Program-made: the position numbers and the translations under genes
Shown: positions 41,524 to 51,909 of the stretch, one piece after another
How the letters are laid out: each line of letters opens with the position of its first letter
How positions within the stretch are numbered: position 1 is the stretch's first letter
The notes under the pieces: model-generated
The model's input: the letters and a program-made list of their open reading frames with translations, nothing else
Told to the model about the DNA's origin: nothing
The model's database searches: none
Assembly: GCA_963704455.1 (NCBI GenBank)
Contig: OY969905.1
Span: 3,348,001 to 3,412,000, forward strand
DNA: 64,000 nt
Direction of reading: 5' to 3'
Source of the DNA: DASTCZ01 sp963704455
Lineage (GTDB): Bacteria; Acidobacteriota; Terriglobia; Acidiferrales; UBA7541

Positions 41524-42879
41524 TTACATTTCCTGACGTTCGCGGGCGGCCTCTTCAAAACGCGTGTACTGGTTTAGGAAGACGTAGCGGAGCATGTCGG
41601 TGGGGCCATTGCGCTGCTTGGCGATATTCATTTCGGTTTCGCCGCGCTCCTCAGGAGTGGCGCCTTCCTTAAACATTTTCGGGCGGTGGATGAAGATGAC
41701 GACATCGGCGTCCTGCTCGATGGCGCCGGAATCGCGCAGGTCGGAGAGGCGCGGGCCGCGGTCGTCTTTTTCGGGCGCGCGCGTGAGCTGGCTCAAGACG
41801 AGGATAGGGACGTTCAATTCCTTGGCCATGGCTTTGAAGCCGCGAGTGACGCTGGCGACTTCTTCGTTGCGCGTGTTGAAGCGGCCGCGGGCGGAGACGA
41901 GTTGCAGGTAGTCCACGATGACGAGCGAAAGACCCTTGTCGCGTTTAAGGCGGCGGCACTTCGCCCCCATCTCGACGACGGTGTTCGCACCGGAATCGTC
42001 AATCCAGAGCGGGACTTCGGCGAGGACGCGGAGCGAATCGGTGACCTTTGCGGCGTCGCCGTGCGAAAGATGGCCGGTGCGGAATTTGTGCGCGTCAATG
42101 CGGGCCTGGTCCGAAAGCAGGCGCATCAGGAGCGAGCCCTTGGACATTTCGAGGCTGAACACGGCGGCGGGAAGGCCGCGGCGGACGGCGACGTTGACGG
42201 CAATGTTGAGAGCGAAGGCTGTTTTGCCGACGGAAGGGCGCGCCGCGAGGATGATCAATTCAGAAGGCTGAAAGCCGGAAGTGAGATCGTCAAGCTGGTG
42301 ATAGCCGGTACTGAGGCCGGTGATGCGCTTGCCGCCGTCGAAGAGCTGCGAGATGCGTTCGTAATTTTCGCGGACCAGTTCGCTCATGCCCATAAAGCCG
42401 GCGCGGACGCGGTCTTCGGCAAGCGCGAAGATGCTCGATTCGGCGCCATCGAGGATGGTGTCGGCGTCTTCATCGGCTTCAAACGCGCGCTGCTGGATGG
42501 CGTGCGTGGCGTGAATCACGCTGCGGAGGACGGCCTTTTCCTTGACGATGCGCGCGTAGTGGTCAACGTTGGAAATTCGAGGGACGCCGTCCACGAGCGA
42601 GGCGAGATAGGCCGCGCCGCCGACACTTTCGAGTTCATCGGCACGCTGCAATTGCTCGGTGAGCGTGACGAGGTCAATCGCCTGGCGCGCCTCGCTAAGT
42701 TGAATCATTTGTTGAAAGATGCGGCGGTGATTGTCCTGGAAAAAATCCTCGGGCTTGAGCTTGTCGAGCGCCGAATCAAGCATCGTGTTGTCGAGGAGGA
42801 TCGCGCCGAGAATGGAGCGCTCCGCTTCCGCATTTTGCGGGAGGGCGCGTTCGAGAGCGGGGGCGGTGCCTGGAGCCAT
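41524..42879 (-). CDS. dnaB: Replicative DNA helicase
   Basis: 451 residues. N-terminal primase-interacting domain (PQNAEAERSILGAILLDN), then a RecA-like ATPase: Walker A AARPSVGKTAFALN (about 217-230), FSLEMSKGSLLMRLL, Walker B SLVIVDYLQLVSA and an arginine-finger region with LSQLTRAPEKDDRGPRLSDLRDSGAIEQDADVVIF. Hexameric helicase that opens the replication fork. It is the last gene of the minus-strand series rpsF-rpsR-rplI-dnaB, a conserved order. Confidence 0.97.
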   Translation of the reverse strand: MAPGTAPALERALPQNAEAERSILGAILLDNTMLDSALDKLKPEDFFQDNHRRIFQQMIQLSEARQAIDLVTLTEQLQRADELESVGGAAYLASLVDGVPRISNVDHYARIVKEKAVLRSVIHATHAIQQRAFEADEDADTILDGAESSIFALAEDRVRAGFMGMSELVRENYERISQLFDGGKRITGLSTGYHQLDDLTSGFQPSELIILAARPSVGKTAFALNIAVNVAVRRGLPAAVFSLEMSKGSLLMRLLSDQARIDAHKFRTGHLSHGDAAKVTDSLRVLAEVPLWIDDSGANTVVEMGAKCRRLKRDKGLSLVIVDYLQLVSARGRFNTRNEEVASVTRGFKAMAKELNVPILVLSQLTRAPEKDDRGPRLSDLRDSGAIEQDADVVIFIHRPKMFKEGATPEERGETEMNIAKQRNGPTDMLRYVFLNQYTRFEEAARERQEM

Positions 42880-43127
42880 AATCGCGATTCTCGTTGGGCT
42901 TTCTATTTCGCCTTATCTTCGCTCAGGGTCTTTTGTAAAGCAAGGCGGCGATTCAGGCGCCGGACTGAGCTTTTTCCGCGAGCCGAACCAATTCACACCG
43001 TAACAGGATGCGGCTGTGAATATGCTCTGGAAAACGGAAATTGTGAGAGGTTGCCGAGGGCTGTGGAAATGCATTGCAAATCCTGTGAACGCCGACTGAA
43101 AAACCGAGGCCACAGACGCATGTCAAA

Positions 43128-43580
43128 CTACGCTTGCGGCTCGCGCGTGACGACAACCTTGAATTGCGCCGTGACGTCATGGTGAAGCTTCACGTTGACC
43201 TGCGATTCGCCAATGAGTTTGATCGGTTCGTCGAGCTGGATGCGGCGCTTGTCAACACTGTGACCCTGCGCGGCGAGCGCGTCGGCGAGGTCGGCAGAAG
43301 TGACGGAGCCGAAGAGCTGGTCATTGTCGCCGGCCTTGCGGACAAGTGTGACGGTAACTCCGGCCAACGTGCTCGCGAGAAGCTGGGCCTGGTCGCGCTC
43401 GGTGGCGGTGCGCTTGGCAAGCGTGGCGCGAATTTTTTCAAGGCGCTTCAGGTTGCCGGCGTTGGCAGGCAGAGCGAGCTTCTGCGGCAGCAAATAGTTG
43501 CGCGCGTAGCCCTCCTTTACTTCCACAACCTCGCCGCGGGCGCCGAGCTTCTCTACGTCTTCCTGCAAGATGATCTGCAT
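43128..43580 (-). CDS. rplI: Ribosomal protein bL9
   Basis: 150 residues from the ATG at 43,580. MQIILQEDVEKLGARGEVVE, the VKEGYARNYLLPQKLAL signature, a long connecting helix and a C-terminal domain ending DVTAQFKVVVTREPQA. Structural protein of the large subunit near the L1 stalk. It lies between rpsR and dnaB; 248 bases without a gene separate it from dnaB. Confidence 0.96.
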   Translation of the reverse strand: MQIILQEDVEKLGARGEVVEVKEGYARNYLLPQKLALPANAGNLKRLEKIRATLAKRTATERDQAQLLASTLAGVTVTLVRKAGDNDQLFGSVTSADLADALAAQGHSVDKRRIQLDEPIKLIGESQVNVKLHHDVTAQFKVVVTREPQA

Positions 43581-43637
43581 GGCTTTTCTCGCAATCAATT
43601 ATGAATTGTGGCGCCGCGCATGCGGCGCGAAATTTTC

Positions 43638-44090
43638 TTACAGCTCTGTTGCGAACGGAAGCAGGGCGATGTTACGCGCCCGCTTGATCGCTTCGCACAG
43701 CCAGCGCTGGTGGCGCGAGCAGGTGCCGGTCATGCGGCGCGGCAGAATTTTGCCGCGGTCTTGAATGAATTGGTTGAGCGCGTCGGCTTTCTTGTAATCA
43801 ATGAAATCAATTTTGCCGGTGCAGAAATGGCAGACTTTCCGCTTGCGGAAAAACTGGCGCTTGCCCCTGCGCGGGGGTCCGCCGGGGCCGCCACCTTCGC
43901 GCGGGCCTCTGCTATCGCCTCGAGGAGGGCCGGAATGCGAGCGCCCACCGCCTCCGCCGGGGCGATCCGAACCGAATCGCGTGGGCGTAGGGCCCGAAGG
44001 CCCGGAATGCGCCGGAGCCGCCGCAGGTGTTGGCTCGGGAGTTGCCGTTGGCGGCGCGGCCGGAGCTTGTGGATTGTCCTGATCAGCCAT
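43638..44090 (-). CDS. rpsR: Ribosomal protein bS18 with long Pro/Gly-rich N-terminal extension
   Basis: 150 residues from the ATG at 44,090, with GAAAGGAAATTGACC upstream. The S18 core starts near residue 75 (RQFFRKRKVCHFC) and includes DYKKADALNQFIQDRGKILP and RMTGTCSRHQRWLCEAIKRA, with four cysteines that could hold zinc. Ordinary S18 is 75-95 residues. The first 75 residues are low complexity: a Pro/Ala part then a Gly/Arg/Pro part with GGGGGRSHSGPPRGDSRG. No single-strand binding protein gene stands between rpsF and rpsR. Confidence 0.95.
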   Translation of the reverse strand: MADQDNPQAPAAPPTATPEPTPAAAPAHSGPSGPTPTRFGSDRPGGGGGRSHSGPPRGDSRGPREGGGPGGPPRRGKRQFFRKRKVCHFCTGKIDFIDYKKADALNQFIQDRGKILPRRMTGTCSRHQRWLCEAIKRARNIALLPFATEL

Positions 44091-44119
44091 GGTCAATTTC
44101 CTTTCGAATTCAAAACAGT

Positions 44120-44539
44120 CTAGCTAGCCGCGGCGGATTGTTCCGGCGCGGGCGCGGCCGGAGCTGCAGCCGCCGGCGCACGGCGCGGCTTGCGCGCCAC
44201 TTTCTTTTCGCGGAGCGCGACGAGCTTCTTCTGCCGCTTCATCTCTTCATCGAGGCGGATGGTCTGGTACTTGATGACCGGCTCGGCCACTTTCAAGCGC
44301 CGCTCGAGTTCCTTGATCATTTCGCTCTGCGTGCCGGTGATCTGCAAATAGACGTAAATGCCTTCGCGGTTCCTGGCGACGCTATAGGCGAGGCGGCGCG
44401 TGCCCCAGTTCTCCGTCTTTTCAACTTTGCCGCCGTGCTCGGTGACCGATTGCTCAAGCGTGTGCGTGAGCTTGGCGACTTCTTCCTCCGCGGTCCCCGG
44501 GCGGCAGATAAAAATCAAATCGTAGAGTCTCGCTTCCAT
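44120..44539 (-). CDS. rpsF: Ribosomal protein bS6
   Basis: 139 residues, ATG preceded by TTGAGGGAAC. Core YDLIFICRPGTAEEEVAKLT, GKVEKTENWGTRRLAYSV, GIYVYLQITG, EMIKELERRLKVAEPVIKY. The partner of S18 on the small subunit. The C-terminal 35 residues are a Lys/Arg then Ala/Pro-rich tail (KKVARKPRRAPAAAAPAAP), so both partners carry low-complexity extensions. Confidence 0.96.
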   Translation of the reverse strand: MEARLYDLIFICRPGTAEEEVAKLTHTLEQSVTEHGGKVEKTENWGTRRLAYSVARNREGIYVYLQITGTQSEMIKELERRLKVAEPVIKYQTIRLDEEMKRQKKLVALREKKVARKPRRAPAAAAPAAPAPEQSAAAS

Positions 44540-44585
44540 GTTCCCTCAATTCGCGGACGAATATTTTCGTCCGGCAAAACAAATA

Positions 44586-45197
44586 TTAAGAATCTTTTTC
44601 CTGCGCATCTACTTCGTCATCGCCGGGCGGAGGAACACGCTTGTTGAAGCGGTTCATCGCGCGGTGGACGCCTTCAGCCAGGGCAAGTTCAACCGCTTCC
44701 GCAGCCTGGTCTACCATTTCCGCGGCCTGCTCGAGTTCGCTGCGCTTCATCGGATGAAGCACGTAGGCGGCAAGATCGCCAATTGGGTGATCCGGCTGCA
44801 CGCCGATACGCACCCGGCAAAAATCAACAGCCCCGATGGAACCGATGACGGACTTCATGCCGTTGTGCGTGCCGGCAGTGCCGCGCTCCCTAACTCGAAT
44901 CATTCCCCAGGGCAGCGCGACGTCGTCATAAACCACAATCAATTCCGCGGGGCCAATCTCGAGCCGCTCGAGCAATTCGCGGACGGCCATCCCGCTCAGA
45001 TTCATCATCGTTTGCGGCTTGGCGAGGACGATTTCCTGTCCCGCCAGCTTGCCGCGCCCGATCCACGATTTCGATTCGGGCCGCTCGACGCGGATGCCCG
45101 CCTTTTCGGCCAGCCGGTCCACGGTGAGAAAGCCCAAATTGTGCGGCGCCCAGGCGTATTCGATGCCCGGATTGCCGAGTCCGACGATGAGCCACAT
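44586..45197 (-). CDS. pth: Peptidyl-tRNA hydrolase
   Basis: 203 residues. LIVGLGNPGIEYAWAPHNLGF with Asn and His of the active site, KPQTMMNLSGMAVRELL, LIVVYDDVALPWGMIRVRERGTAGTHNGMKSVI with the catalytic His/Asp region, and FCRVRIGVQPD. It frees tRNAs from stalled peptides. It lies in the usual rplY-pth pair. The end is acidic (DDEVDAQEKDS). Confidence 0.97.
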   Translation of the reverse strand: MWLIVGLGNPGIEYAWAPHNLGFLTVDRLAEKAGIRVERPESKSWIGRGKLAGQEIVLAKPQTMMNLSGMAVRELLERLEIGPAELIVVYDDVALPWGMIRVRERGTAGTHNGMKSVIGSIGAVDFCRVRIGVQPDHPIGDLAAYVLHPMKRSELEQAAEMVDQAAEAVELALAEGVHRAMNRFNKRVPPPGDDEVDAQEKDS

Positions 45198-45239
45198 CCG
45201 CCCGGCCGCCTGGTCTGCGAGCGCAATGCCCGCGGCGCG

Positions 45240-45956
45240 TTACTTCTTTTCCTTCTTCTCGGTTTTTGTTTCCACCTTGGGTTCTTCCGCGCCTTCTTCG
45301 CCTTCTTCGGTTTCCTTCTTGCCCTTCTTGATGACTTCGGGCTCCGCGGGCGCCGCTGCTTCCGCCGCCACTGCTTCGACTGGTTTCTCTTCTTCCTCGC
45401 GGAGTTGGACGACGTGCGCGATCACGCGATTCGGATCCGTGACCAATTTCATTTTGGCCGCGTCCATTGGGATTTCACTGGCGCGCAACTGCTTGCCGAT
45501 CATGAGTTCGGTGATGTCCACGCGGAACTCTTCCGGGATTTCCGTTGGCAAGCATTCGATTTCCACTTCGCGCGTAACCATTTCGAAGATGCCGCCCTGC
45601 AGCTTGACGCCCTGCGCCTCGCCAAACGTGTGCACGGGAACCTTCACGCGCATGCGGACGTCCATCGCGATGCGAAGCAGATCCACATGAATGAGCGTGC
45701 CCTTTACCGGGTCCACTTGCAGATCTTTCACGATGGCTTGCTGGTCGCCACCGGCGAGCTTCAGCGTGAATATGGTGTTGTGGCCCGACTGCGAGCGCAG
45801 GATTGTGGACACCTGCTTCGTGTTTACGGAGAGAGCCTCCGCTTCGCCTTTGCCGCCGTACAGAATGGCGGGAACCTGACCCGCGACACGGAGGCGCCGG
45901 GCGGCATTTTTCCCGCGATTGTCGCGGCGTGTGGCTTCAACGTTGATCTGCTGCAT
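45240..45956 (-). CDS. rplY: Ribosomal protein bL25 of the CTC/TL5 type
   Basis: 238 residues, ATG with AAAGGAAGGGTGT upstream. N-terminal L25 domain (RRDNRGKNAARRLRVAGQVP, VPAILYGGKGEAEALSVN) binding 5S rRNA and a C-terminal TL5 beta domain (VRVKVPVHTFGEAQGVKLQG, VEIECLPTEIPEEFRVDI). The last 50 residues are a Lys/Glu-rich tail. It follows prs with 11 bases between, as in many bacteria. Confidence 0.95.
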   Translation of the reverse strand: MQQINVEATRRDNRGKNAARRLRVAGQVPAILYGGKGEAEALSVNTKQVSTILRSQSGHNTIFTLKLAGGDQQAIVKDLQVDPVKGTLIHVDLLRIAMDVRMRVKVPVHTFGEAQGVKLQGGIFEMVTREVEIECLPTEIPEEFRVDITELMIGKQLRASEIPMDAAKMKLVTDPNRVIAHVVQLREEEEKPVEAVAAEAAAPAEPEVIKKGKKETEEGEEGAEEPKVETKTEKKEKK

Positions 45957-45967
45957 ACACCCTTCCT

Positions 45968-46912
45968 TTAGTTAAACAGTTCGCTGATGGATGTCTCTTC
46001 GTGAATGTTGCGGATGCCGCGCGCAAAAAGCTCCGCGACGCTGAGCACCGTGACGTTCTTTAATTTCTTTGCGCCCTCGGAAAGCGGCACGGAATTGGTT
46101 ACGACGACTTCCTTCAATTGCGATTTCGAGATGCGCTCGACGGCCGGGCCGGACATCACCGCATGGGTCGCGGCGGCATACACCGCGGTTGCCCCTTCCG
46201 CCAGCAGGGCTTCGGCGGTTTTTACGAGCGTTCCGGCAGTGTCAATAATGTCGTCAACGACGAGCGCTGTGCGTCCGCGCACGTCGCCGATGAGGTTCAT
46301 CACTTCCGCGACATCCACATCCACGCGGCGTTTATCCACGATGGCCAGCGGCGCATCGAGTTTCTTCGCGAATGCGCGCGCGCGTTCGACGCCGCCTGCA
46401 TCGGGAGAAACAACGGTCAAGTTCTTCAGGGACTTTTTCTTGAAGTAATCCACGATGACGGGCGATGCGTAAAGGTGATCCACCGGCGCGTTAAAGTAGC
46501 CCTGGATTTGCGGCGCGTGAAGGTCAAGCGTGAGCGCACGGCTGGCGCCGGCGGTTTCGAGCAGGTCGGCAACGAGCTTCGCAGAAATCGGAACGCGCGG
46601 CTTGTCTTTGCGGTCCTGGCGCGCATAGCAGTAATAGGGAATCACGGCGGTGATGCGCCATGCGGATGCGCGCTTGAATGCGTCAATCATCAAGAGCAGT
46701 TCCATCAGGTGGTAATCCACCGGTTGCGTGCAGGGCTGGATTACGAAGACATCCGCGCCGCGGACGTTTTCGAGGATCTGAAAATAGATCTCGCCATCGC
46801 TGAACTTGCCCAGCTTGGTCCGGCCTCGCGCGACGCCCAGGTGGGCGCAAATCTCGTCAGCAAGCGCGGGGCTTGCGGTTCCCGAAAAAATCTTGAATTT
46901 GTCGTCGATCAT
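45968..46912 (-). CDS. prs: Ribose-phosphate pyrophosphokinase
   Basis: 314 residues. KIFSGTASPALADEICAHLG, GEIYFQILENVRGADVFVIQ, RITAVIPYYCYARQDRK with the ATP-binding part, LTLDLHAPQIQGYF, VVSPDAGGVERARAFAKKL and the PRPP loop ALVVDDIIDTAGTL. It makes PRPP for the purine, pyrimidine and salvage enzymes; purH, apt and the Hpt-like protein in this window use or depend on it. Nine bases after ispE. Confidence 0.97.
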   Translation of the reverse strand: MIDDKFKIFSGTASPALADEICAHLGVARGRTKLGKFSDGEIYFQILENVRGADVFVIQPCTQPVDYHLMELLLMIDAFKRASAWRITAVIPYYCYARQDRKDKPRVPISAKLVADLLETAGASRALTLDLHAPQIQGYFNAPVDHLYASPVIVDYFKKKSLKNLTVVSPDAGGVERARAFAKKLDAPLAIVDKRRVDVDVAEVMNLIGDVRGRTALVVDDIIDTAGTLVKTAEALLAEGATAVYAAATHAVMSGPAVERISKSQLKEVVVTNSVPLSEGAKKLKNVTVLSVAELFARGIRNIHEETSISELFN

Positions 46913-46921
46913 GAAAGTGAA

Positions 46922-47845
46922 TCACACACTGCCGCGCCCCAATCGGGCACGGCGGAAATCCCCCCGCGAAACCGTTTCGCAGATGAAAACCGAATCCTTG
47001 GGAAACGCTTGGGCGGCTCGGCGCGCCATCGCTGGGCTTCGGAACAGTGCGAACACCGCCGAACCGCTACCCGCCAGCGTGGCTTCCCCAGCTCCTAGCC
47101 GGAGCAACTCCTGCTTGATATTGCGCAAGCGAGGATAGCGCGGGAAAACAGCCGCCTCAAAACGATTTGCAAGGGCGACACCCTGCGCGCTCCAACACAG
47201 AGCACAGAAGTTACTTAGTCTAGAGGTGGTGCGGCGCTTTGTCAATTGCGGCCGGGCGAGTGCGAGCGGCTTCACGGTGAGCCATTTGTAAGCTTTCACC
47301 GTGGGGACAGCGATTGAGTGCGGCGAAACGACGAGAACCGAGCTGTGCGGCGCGTCAGGCAGGGGATAGATTTCGTCTCCACGGCCAATGCCGAGGGCTG
47401 TGCCGCCGTAAAGAAAGAAGGGCACATCCGCGCCGAGGGAGGAGCCGATCTCAATCAAGCGGTCCGCGGGGATTTCCTTTCGCGCGAGGCGCATCATGCC
47501 GATTAGCGCCGCTGCAGCGTCGCTCGAACCGCCGCCAAGCCCTCGGCCAACGGGGATGCATTTTACCAGGCGCGCGCGGACACCGCGACGCCAGCCGAGT
47601 TCGCGCCGCGCAGCTTCGATGGCGCGGTAGACGAGATTGTTTTTCAAGGATTCGGCGGCAAGGGAGTCGTTGCCTTCGATGCGCAACTCAACACGCGAGC
47701 CGCGCAACGGAGAAAGCTCGAGCGTGTCATGCAAAGAAATGGTCTGAAAAATGGTGCGCAGCTCGTGATAGCCATCGGCGCGGCGCCCGAGGATTTCCAG
47801 GCGAAGATTTACCTTGGCGAAAGCGCGCAATCGGATGGCGGACAT
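46922..47845 (-). CDS. ispE: 4-diphosphocytidyl-2-C-methyl-D-erythritol kinase
   Basis: 307 residues. GHMP kinase: FAKVNLRLEILGRRADGYHEL at the start with the catalytic Lys, CIPVGRGLGGGSSDAAAALIG as the ATP loop, SSLGADVPFFLYGGTALGIG with the catalytic Asp, and ATLAGSGSAVFALF near the end. Fourth MEP-pathway step, between the ispD and ispF reactions. ispE-prs is a conserved neighbour pair. Confidence 0.95.
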   Translation of the reverse strand: MSAIRLRAFAKVNLRLEILGRRADGYHELRTIFQTISLHDTLELSPLRGSRVELRIEGNDSLAAESLKNNLVYRAIEAARRELGWRRGVRARLVKCIPVGRGLGGGSSDAAAALIGMMRLARKEIPADRLIEIGSSLGADVPFFLYGGTALGIGRGDEIYPLPDAPHSSVLVVSPHSIAVPTVKAYKWLTVKPLALARPQLTKRRTTSRLSNFCALCWSAQGVALANRFEAAVFPRYPRLRNIKQELLRLGAGEATLAGSGSAVFALFRSPAMARRAAQAFPKDSVFICETVSRGDFRRARLGRGSV

Positions 47846-47861
47846 ACCCGGGGAGTTTACG

Positions 47862-49973
47862 TCAGTTCTGGCGTGGGCGGGGAGAGCCGCCTGTTTTCTG
47901 CTGTGCGATCAGACGCTTCACGTTGGTGAGCTTGGATTCGATAGCGGCGATGCGCTCCGCGTCAACTTCCGCGGGGAGCTCGTTGTGCCATTCGGCGAGC
48001 GAACGTTCCCATTGCGTCTGAGCGAGGTCGAGCTTGCCGCGCTTGAAATAGACATCGCCAAGGTGTTCGAGGATTGTGGGGTCGCTGTGATCGCGCGCCG
48101 CAGCTTGGCGGAGCGAGTCCTCCGCTTCGGCGAGGCGGCCCTGCTTGAAGTAGGCCCAGCCGAGACTGTCAAGAAAAGCGCCGCTGGTTGGGTCTTCAGC
48201 CAGCGCGCGTTTGATCAGGTCCGCGGCTTCGGGGAGCCGCACGCCCTGATCGGCAAGCATGTAGCCGTAATAGTTGAGCGCCGGGGCGCTGCGCGGGTTG
48301 ACGGCCAAGACTTTCTTAAATTGTTGTTCGGCCAAATCGTACTTCTTCTGCCGCTCGTACACCGCGCCGAACATGAACCAGATCATTTCGCGTTCATTAT
48401 CGCGGCTGGCCATCCCTTCGGCCTGCTTGAGCACGGCTTCCGCTTCCGCAAAGCGGCGGCTCTGCTGATAAGTCTGCGCGATGTCGAGGTAGATTTCGAT
48501 ATCCTGTTCGGAGCGGGTAAGCAAATCGCGCAATTGCGCGGCGGCGCCGTCGGCATCGCCTTTTTCTCCATAGAGCAAGGCGCGCGCGATGCGGATTTCG
48601 CGGTCCTGAGGGAACTGCGAAGCTGCTTTGTCCGCTGCCTCCAGAGCGTGGGGAAGATCGCGGGCGATGCGGAAAGTTTCCATCACCTGCAATGCGGCGC
48701 GCTGGGACTCTTCGGGTCCAAGCTCCGCCAGTTCGGCAAGCGTATTGAGCGCGGCGGTGTAATTCCCAGAATCGCGATAGATGCGCCCGAGCTGTTCGTA
48801 GAGCACGGCGAGCGAACGGCGGGTTGACGGGGCAGCGGCGGGCTGCGACTTCAGGCTGGTGACGGCGGAGGAGAGCACGCGAATGGCGTCCTCATAGCGG
48901 CCCTGCGCTTCGTAAATCTGCGATTCGTTGTAAACGACTTCGAGATTGCCCGGAGCGCGCCGCTTGGCTTCGAGGATATTTTTTTCCGCATCGTCGAGCT
49001 TGTTGAGCTGGCGGTCCATTTCCGCCATGCGAATGTAATTCGCGGGATCGTCGGGGTCCATGCCCGCCAGATGCTGATACTGCGCCAGCGCATCGGCGTA
49101 TTTATCCTGCGAAGCAAGCGCCTGAGCGAGGCCGCGGTAGTGGTCGGCTTCGTCGGGTTCCAGATCGATGGCAGTGCGATAGGCCTGTTCGGCATTCGCG
49201 AAATCGTGGAGCTGCGAATAAGCATCGCCGAGCGTGTCCGCGAGATGGCCGGACGGCGCGCGCTTCACGATTCCTTCCAACAAGTTGATGGCTTCCTGCG
49301 CGCGGTTTTGTCCCAGCAGGAGTTCGGCTTCCTGCCCGGCGACAGCCTCATCATTGGGGTTCTGCTTCAGCAAAGAGTGGAGGACGTTCTCGGCCTTGGA
49401 AGTTTCGCCACGCAGGCGATACAGGCGCGCCAGCCAAAGCGCGGATTCCTCGTCTTTCGGGTCGAGACGCATGATTTGCTCGAGCTGCTCGACGGCGCGC
49501 GTGGTTAGATCCTGCTGGGTGGAAGTGCCGCTGCTGTCGTTCAGCGAGCGGAGATAGATGCGCACAAGCAGTTTGCGCGCGGAAGCGTTCGCGGGGTCCT
49601 TCTGGATGAGTGCTTGCGCTTCGAGCACGGCGTCGCGCGTGCGGCGCGCTTCGTAATACATTTCGGCGAGATGCTCGGCGATGAGGGGTGAGCCGGGATC
49701 GAGCGCATAGGCCTTCTTGTAAAAATCTATCGCGGCGTCGGCATAGGAGCTTTGATTGGTGGTGAGGTAGTAGACCTCGTTGAGATGGCCCATTGTGAAG
49801 TCATAGAAGGCCTCGTTGCGCTTCGCGGGATCGGGCTGGGAATAGTTCTGGGCGGCGGAATCATCCTTCTGCGCGGCGGGCGGCTGCTGCGCGGCTCCGC
49901 GCGCGGGAAGGAGAAGCGCGGCGAATAGGAGAGGCAGGCATGCGTGAGCGGTGATTGTCAGTGAGTTGCGCAT
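47862..49973 (-). CDS. Secreted tetratricopeptide-repeat protein
   Basis: 703 residues. Signal peptide about 1-28 (ACLPLLFAALLLPARGAAQQ). Then at least a dozen TPR units, for example AEHLAEMYYEARRTRDAVLE, LADTLGDAYSQLHDFANAEQ, YRGLAQALASQDKYADALAQ, NYYGYMLADQGVRLPEAADL and LDSLGWAYFKQGRLAEAEDS. No catalytic domain. TPR solenoids hold protein complexes; outer-membrane or periplasmic assembly is likely. It is upstream of ispE on the same strand with a 16-base gap. Confidence 0.88.
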   Translation of the reverse strand: MRNSLTITAHACLPLLFAALLLPARGAAQQPPAAQKDDSAAQNYSQPDPAKRNEAFYDFTMGHLNEVYYLTTNQSSYADAAIDFYKKAYALDPGSPLIAEHLAEMYYEARRTRDAVLEAQALIQKDPANASARKLLVRIYLRSLNDSSGTSTQQDLTTRAVEQLEQIMRLDPKDEESALWLARLYRLRGETSKAENVLHSLLKQNPNDEAVAGQEAELLLGQNRAQEAINLLEGIVKRAPSGHLADTLGDAYSQLHDFANAEQAYRTAIDLEPDEADHYRGLAQALASQDKYADALAQYQHLAGMDPDDPANYIRMAEMDRQLNKLDDAEKNILEAKRRAPGNLEVVYNESQIYEAQGRYEDAIRVLSSAVTSLKSQPAAAPSTRRSLAVLYEQLGRIYRDSGNYTAALNTLAELAELGPEESQRAALQVMETFRIARDLPHALEAADKAASQFPQDREIRIARALLYGEKGDADGAAAQLRDLLTRSEQDIEIYLDIAQTYQQSRRFAEAEAVLKQAEGMASRDNEREMIWFMFGAVYERQKKYDLAEQQFKKVLAVNPRSAPALNYYGYMLADQGVRLPEAADLIKRALAEDPTSGAFLDSLGWAYFKQGRLAEAEDSLRQAAARDHSDPTILEHLGDVYFKRGKLDLAQTQWERSLAEWHNELPAEVDAERIAAIESKLTNVKRLIAQQKTGGSPRPRQN

Positions 49974-50138
49974 CGCGATTCGGAAACGATCATTATCCTA
50001 TGCGGCTGGGAAGCGGTCAAAAGAAACGGATCGAGTGGTGTTTTTACCAGCTATACGATCCCCCCTTGGTTTGACGAGTGCGGCGGCCTGCGTGTTCCTA
50101 ATATTCGCTGTGTCGTGCGCTTCAATTTAAGTTCGGGG

Positions 50139-51722
<1,584 letters not shown>

Positions 51723-51909
51723 GCGATCCCCCGAGGCTGTGCAATGCGTGCGGCGGAAAAAGCAGTCCAGTCTACAAGCCTGCGGCGCGATTGCAAGGGG
51801 AGCAAGCCACTAAGAGTGGATATATTTCACGCGCAAAACGCTGTGCAGCCCCTGGCTAATGGATGCAAAGGGAAAAGAGGAAACGAATCCAATTTGAAAT
51901 CGTTCAAGT

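Noticed and set aside
41686..43185. Plus-strand frame of 499 codons opposite dnaB
   Set aside because: GC-rich antisense shadow; dnaB on the minus strand has every motif.
44538..45971. Plus-strand frame of 477 codons opposite pth and rplY
   Set aside because: Spans two well-supported minus-strand genes and their spacer; no family pattern.
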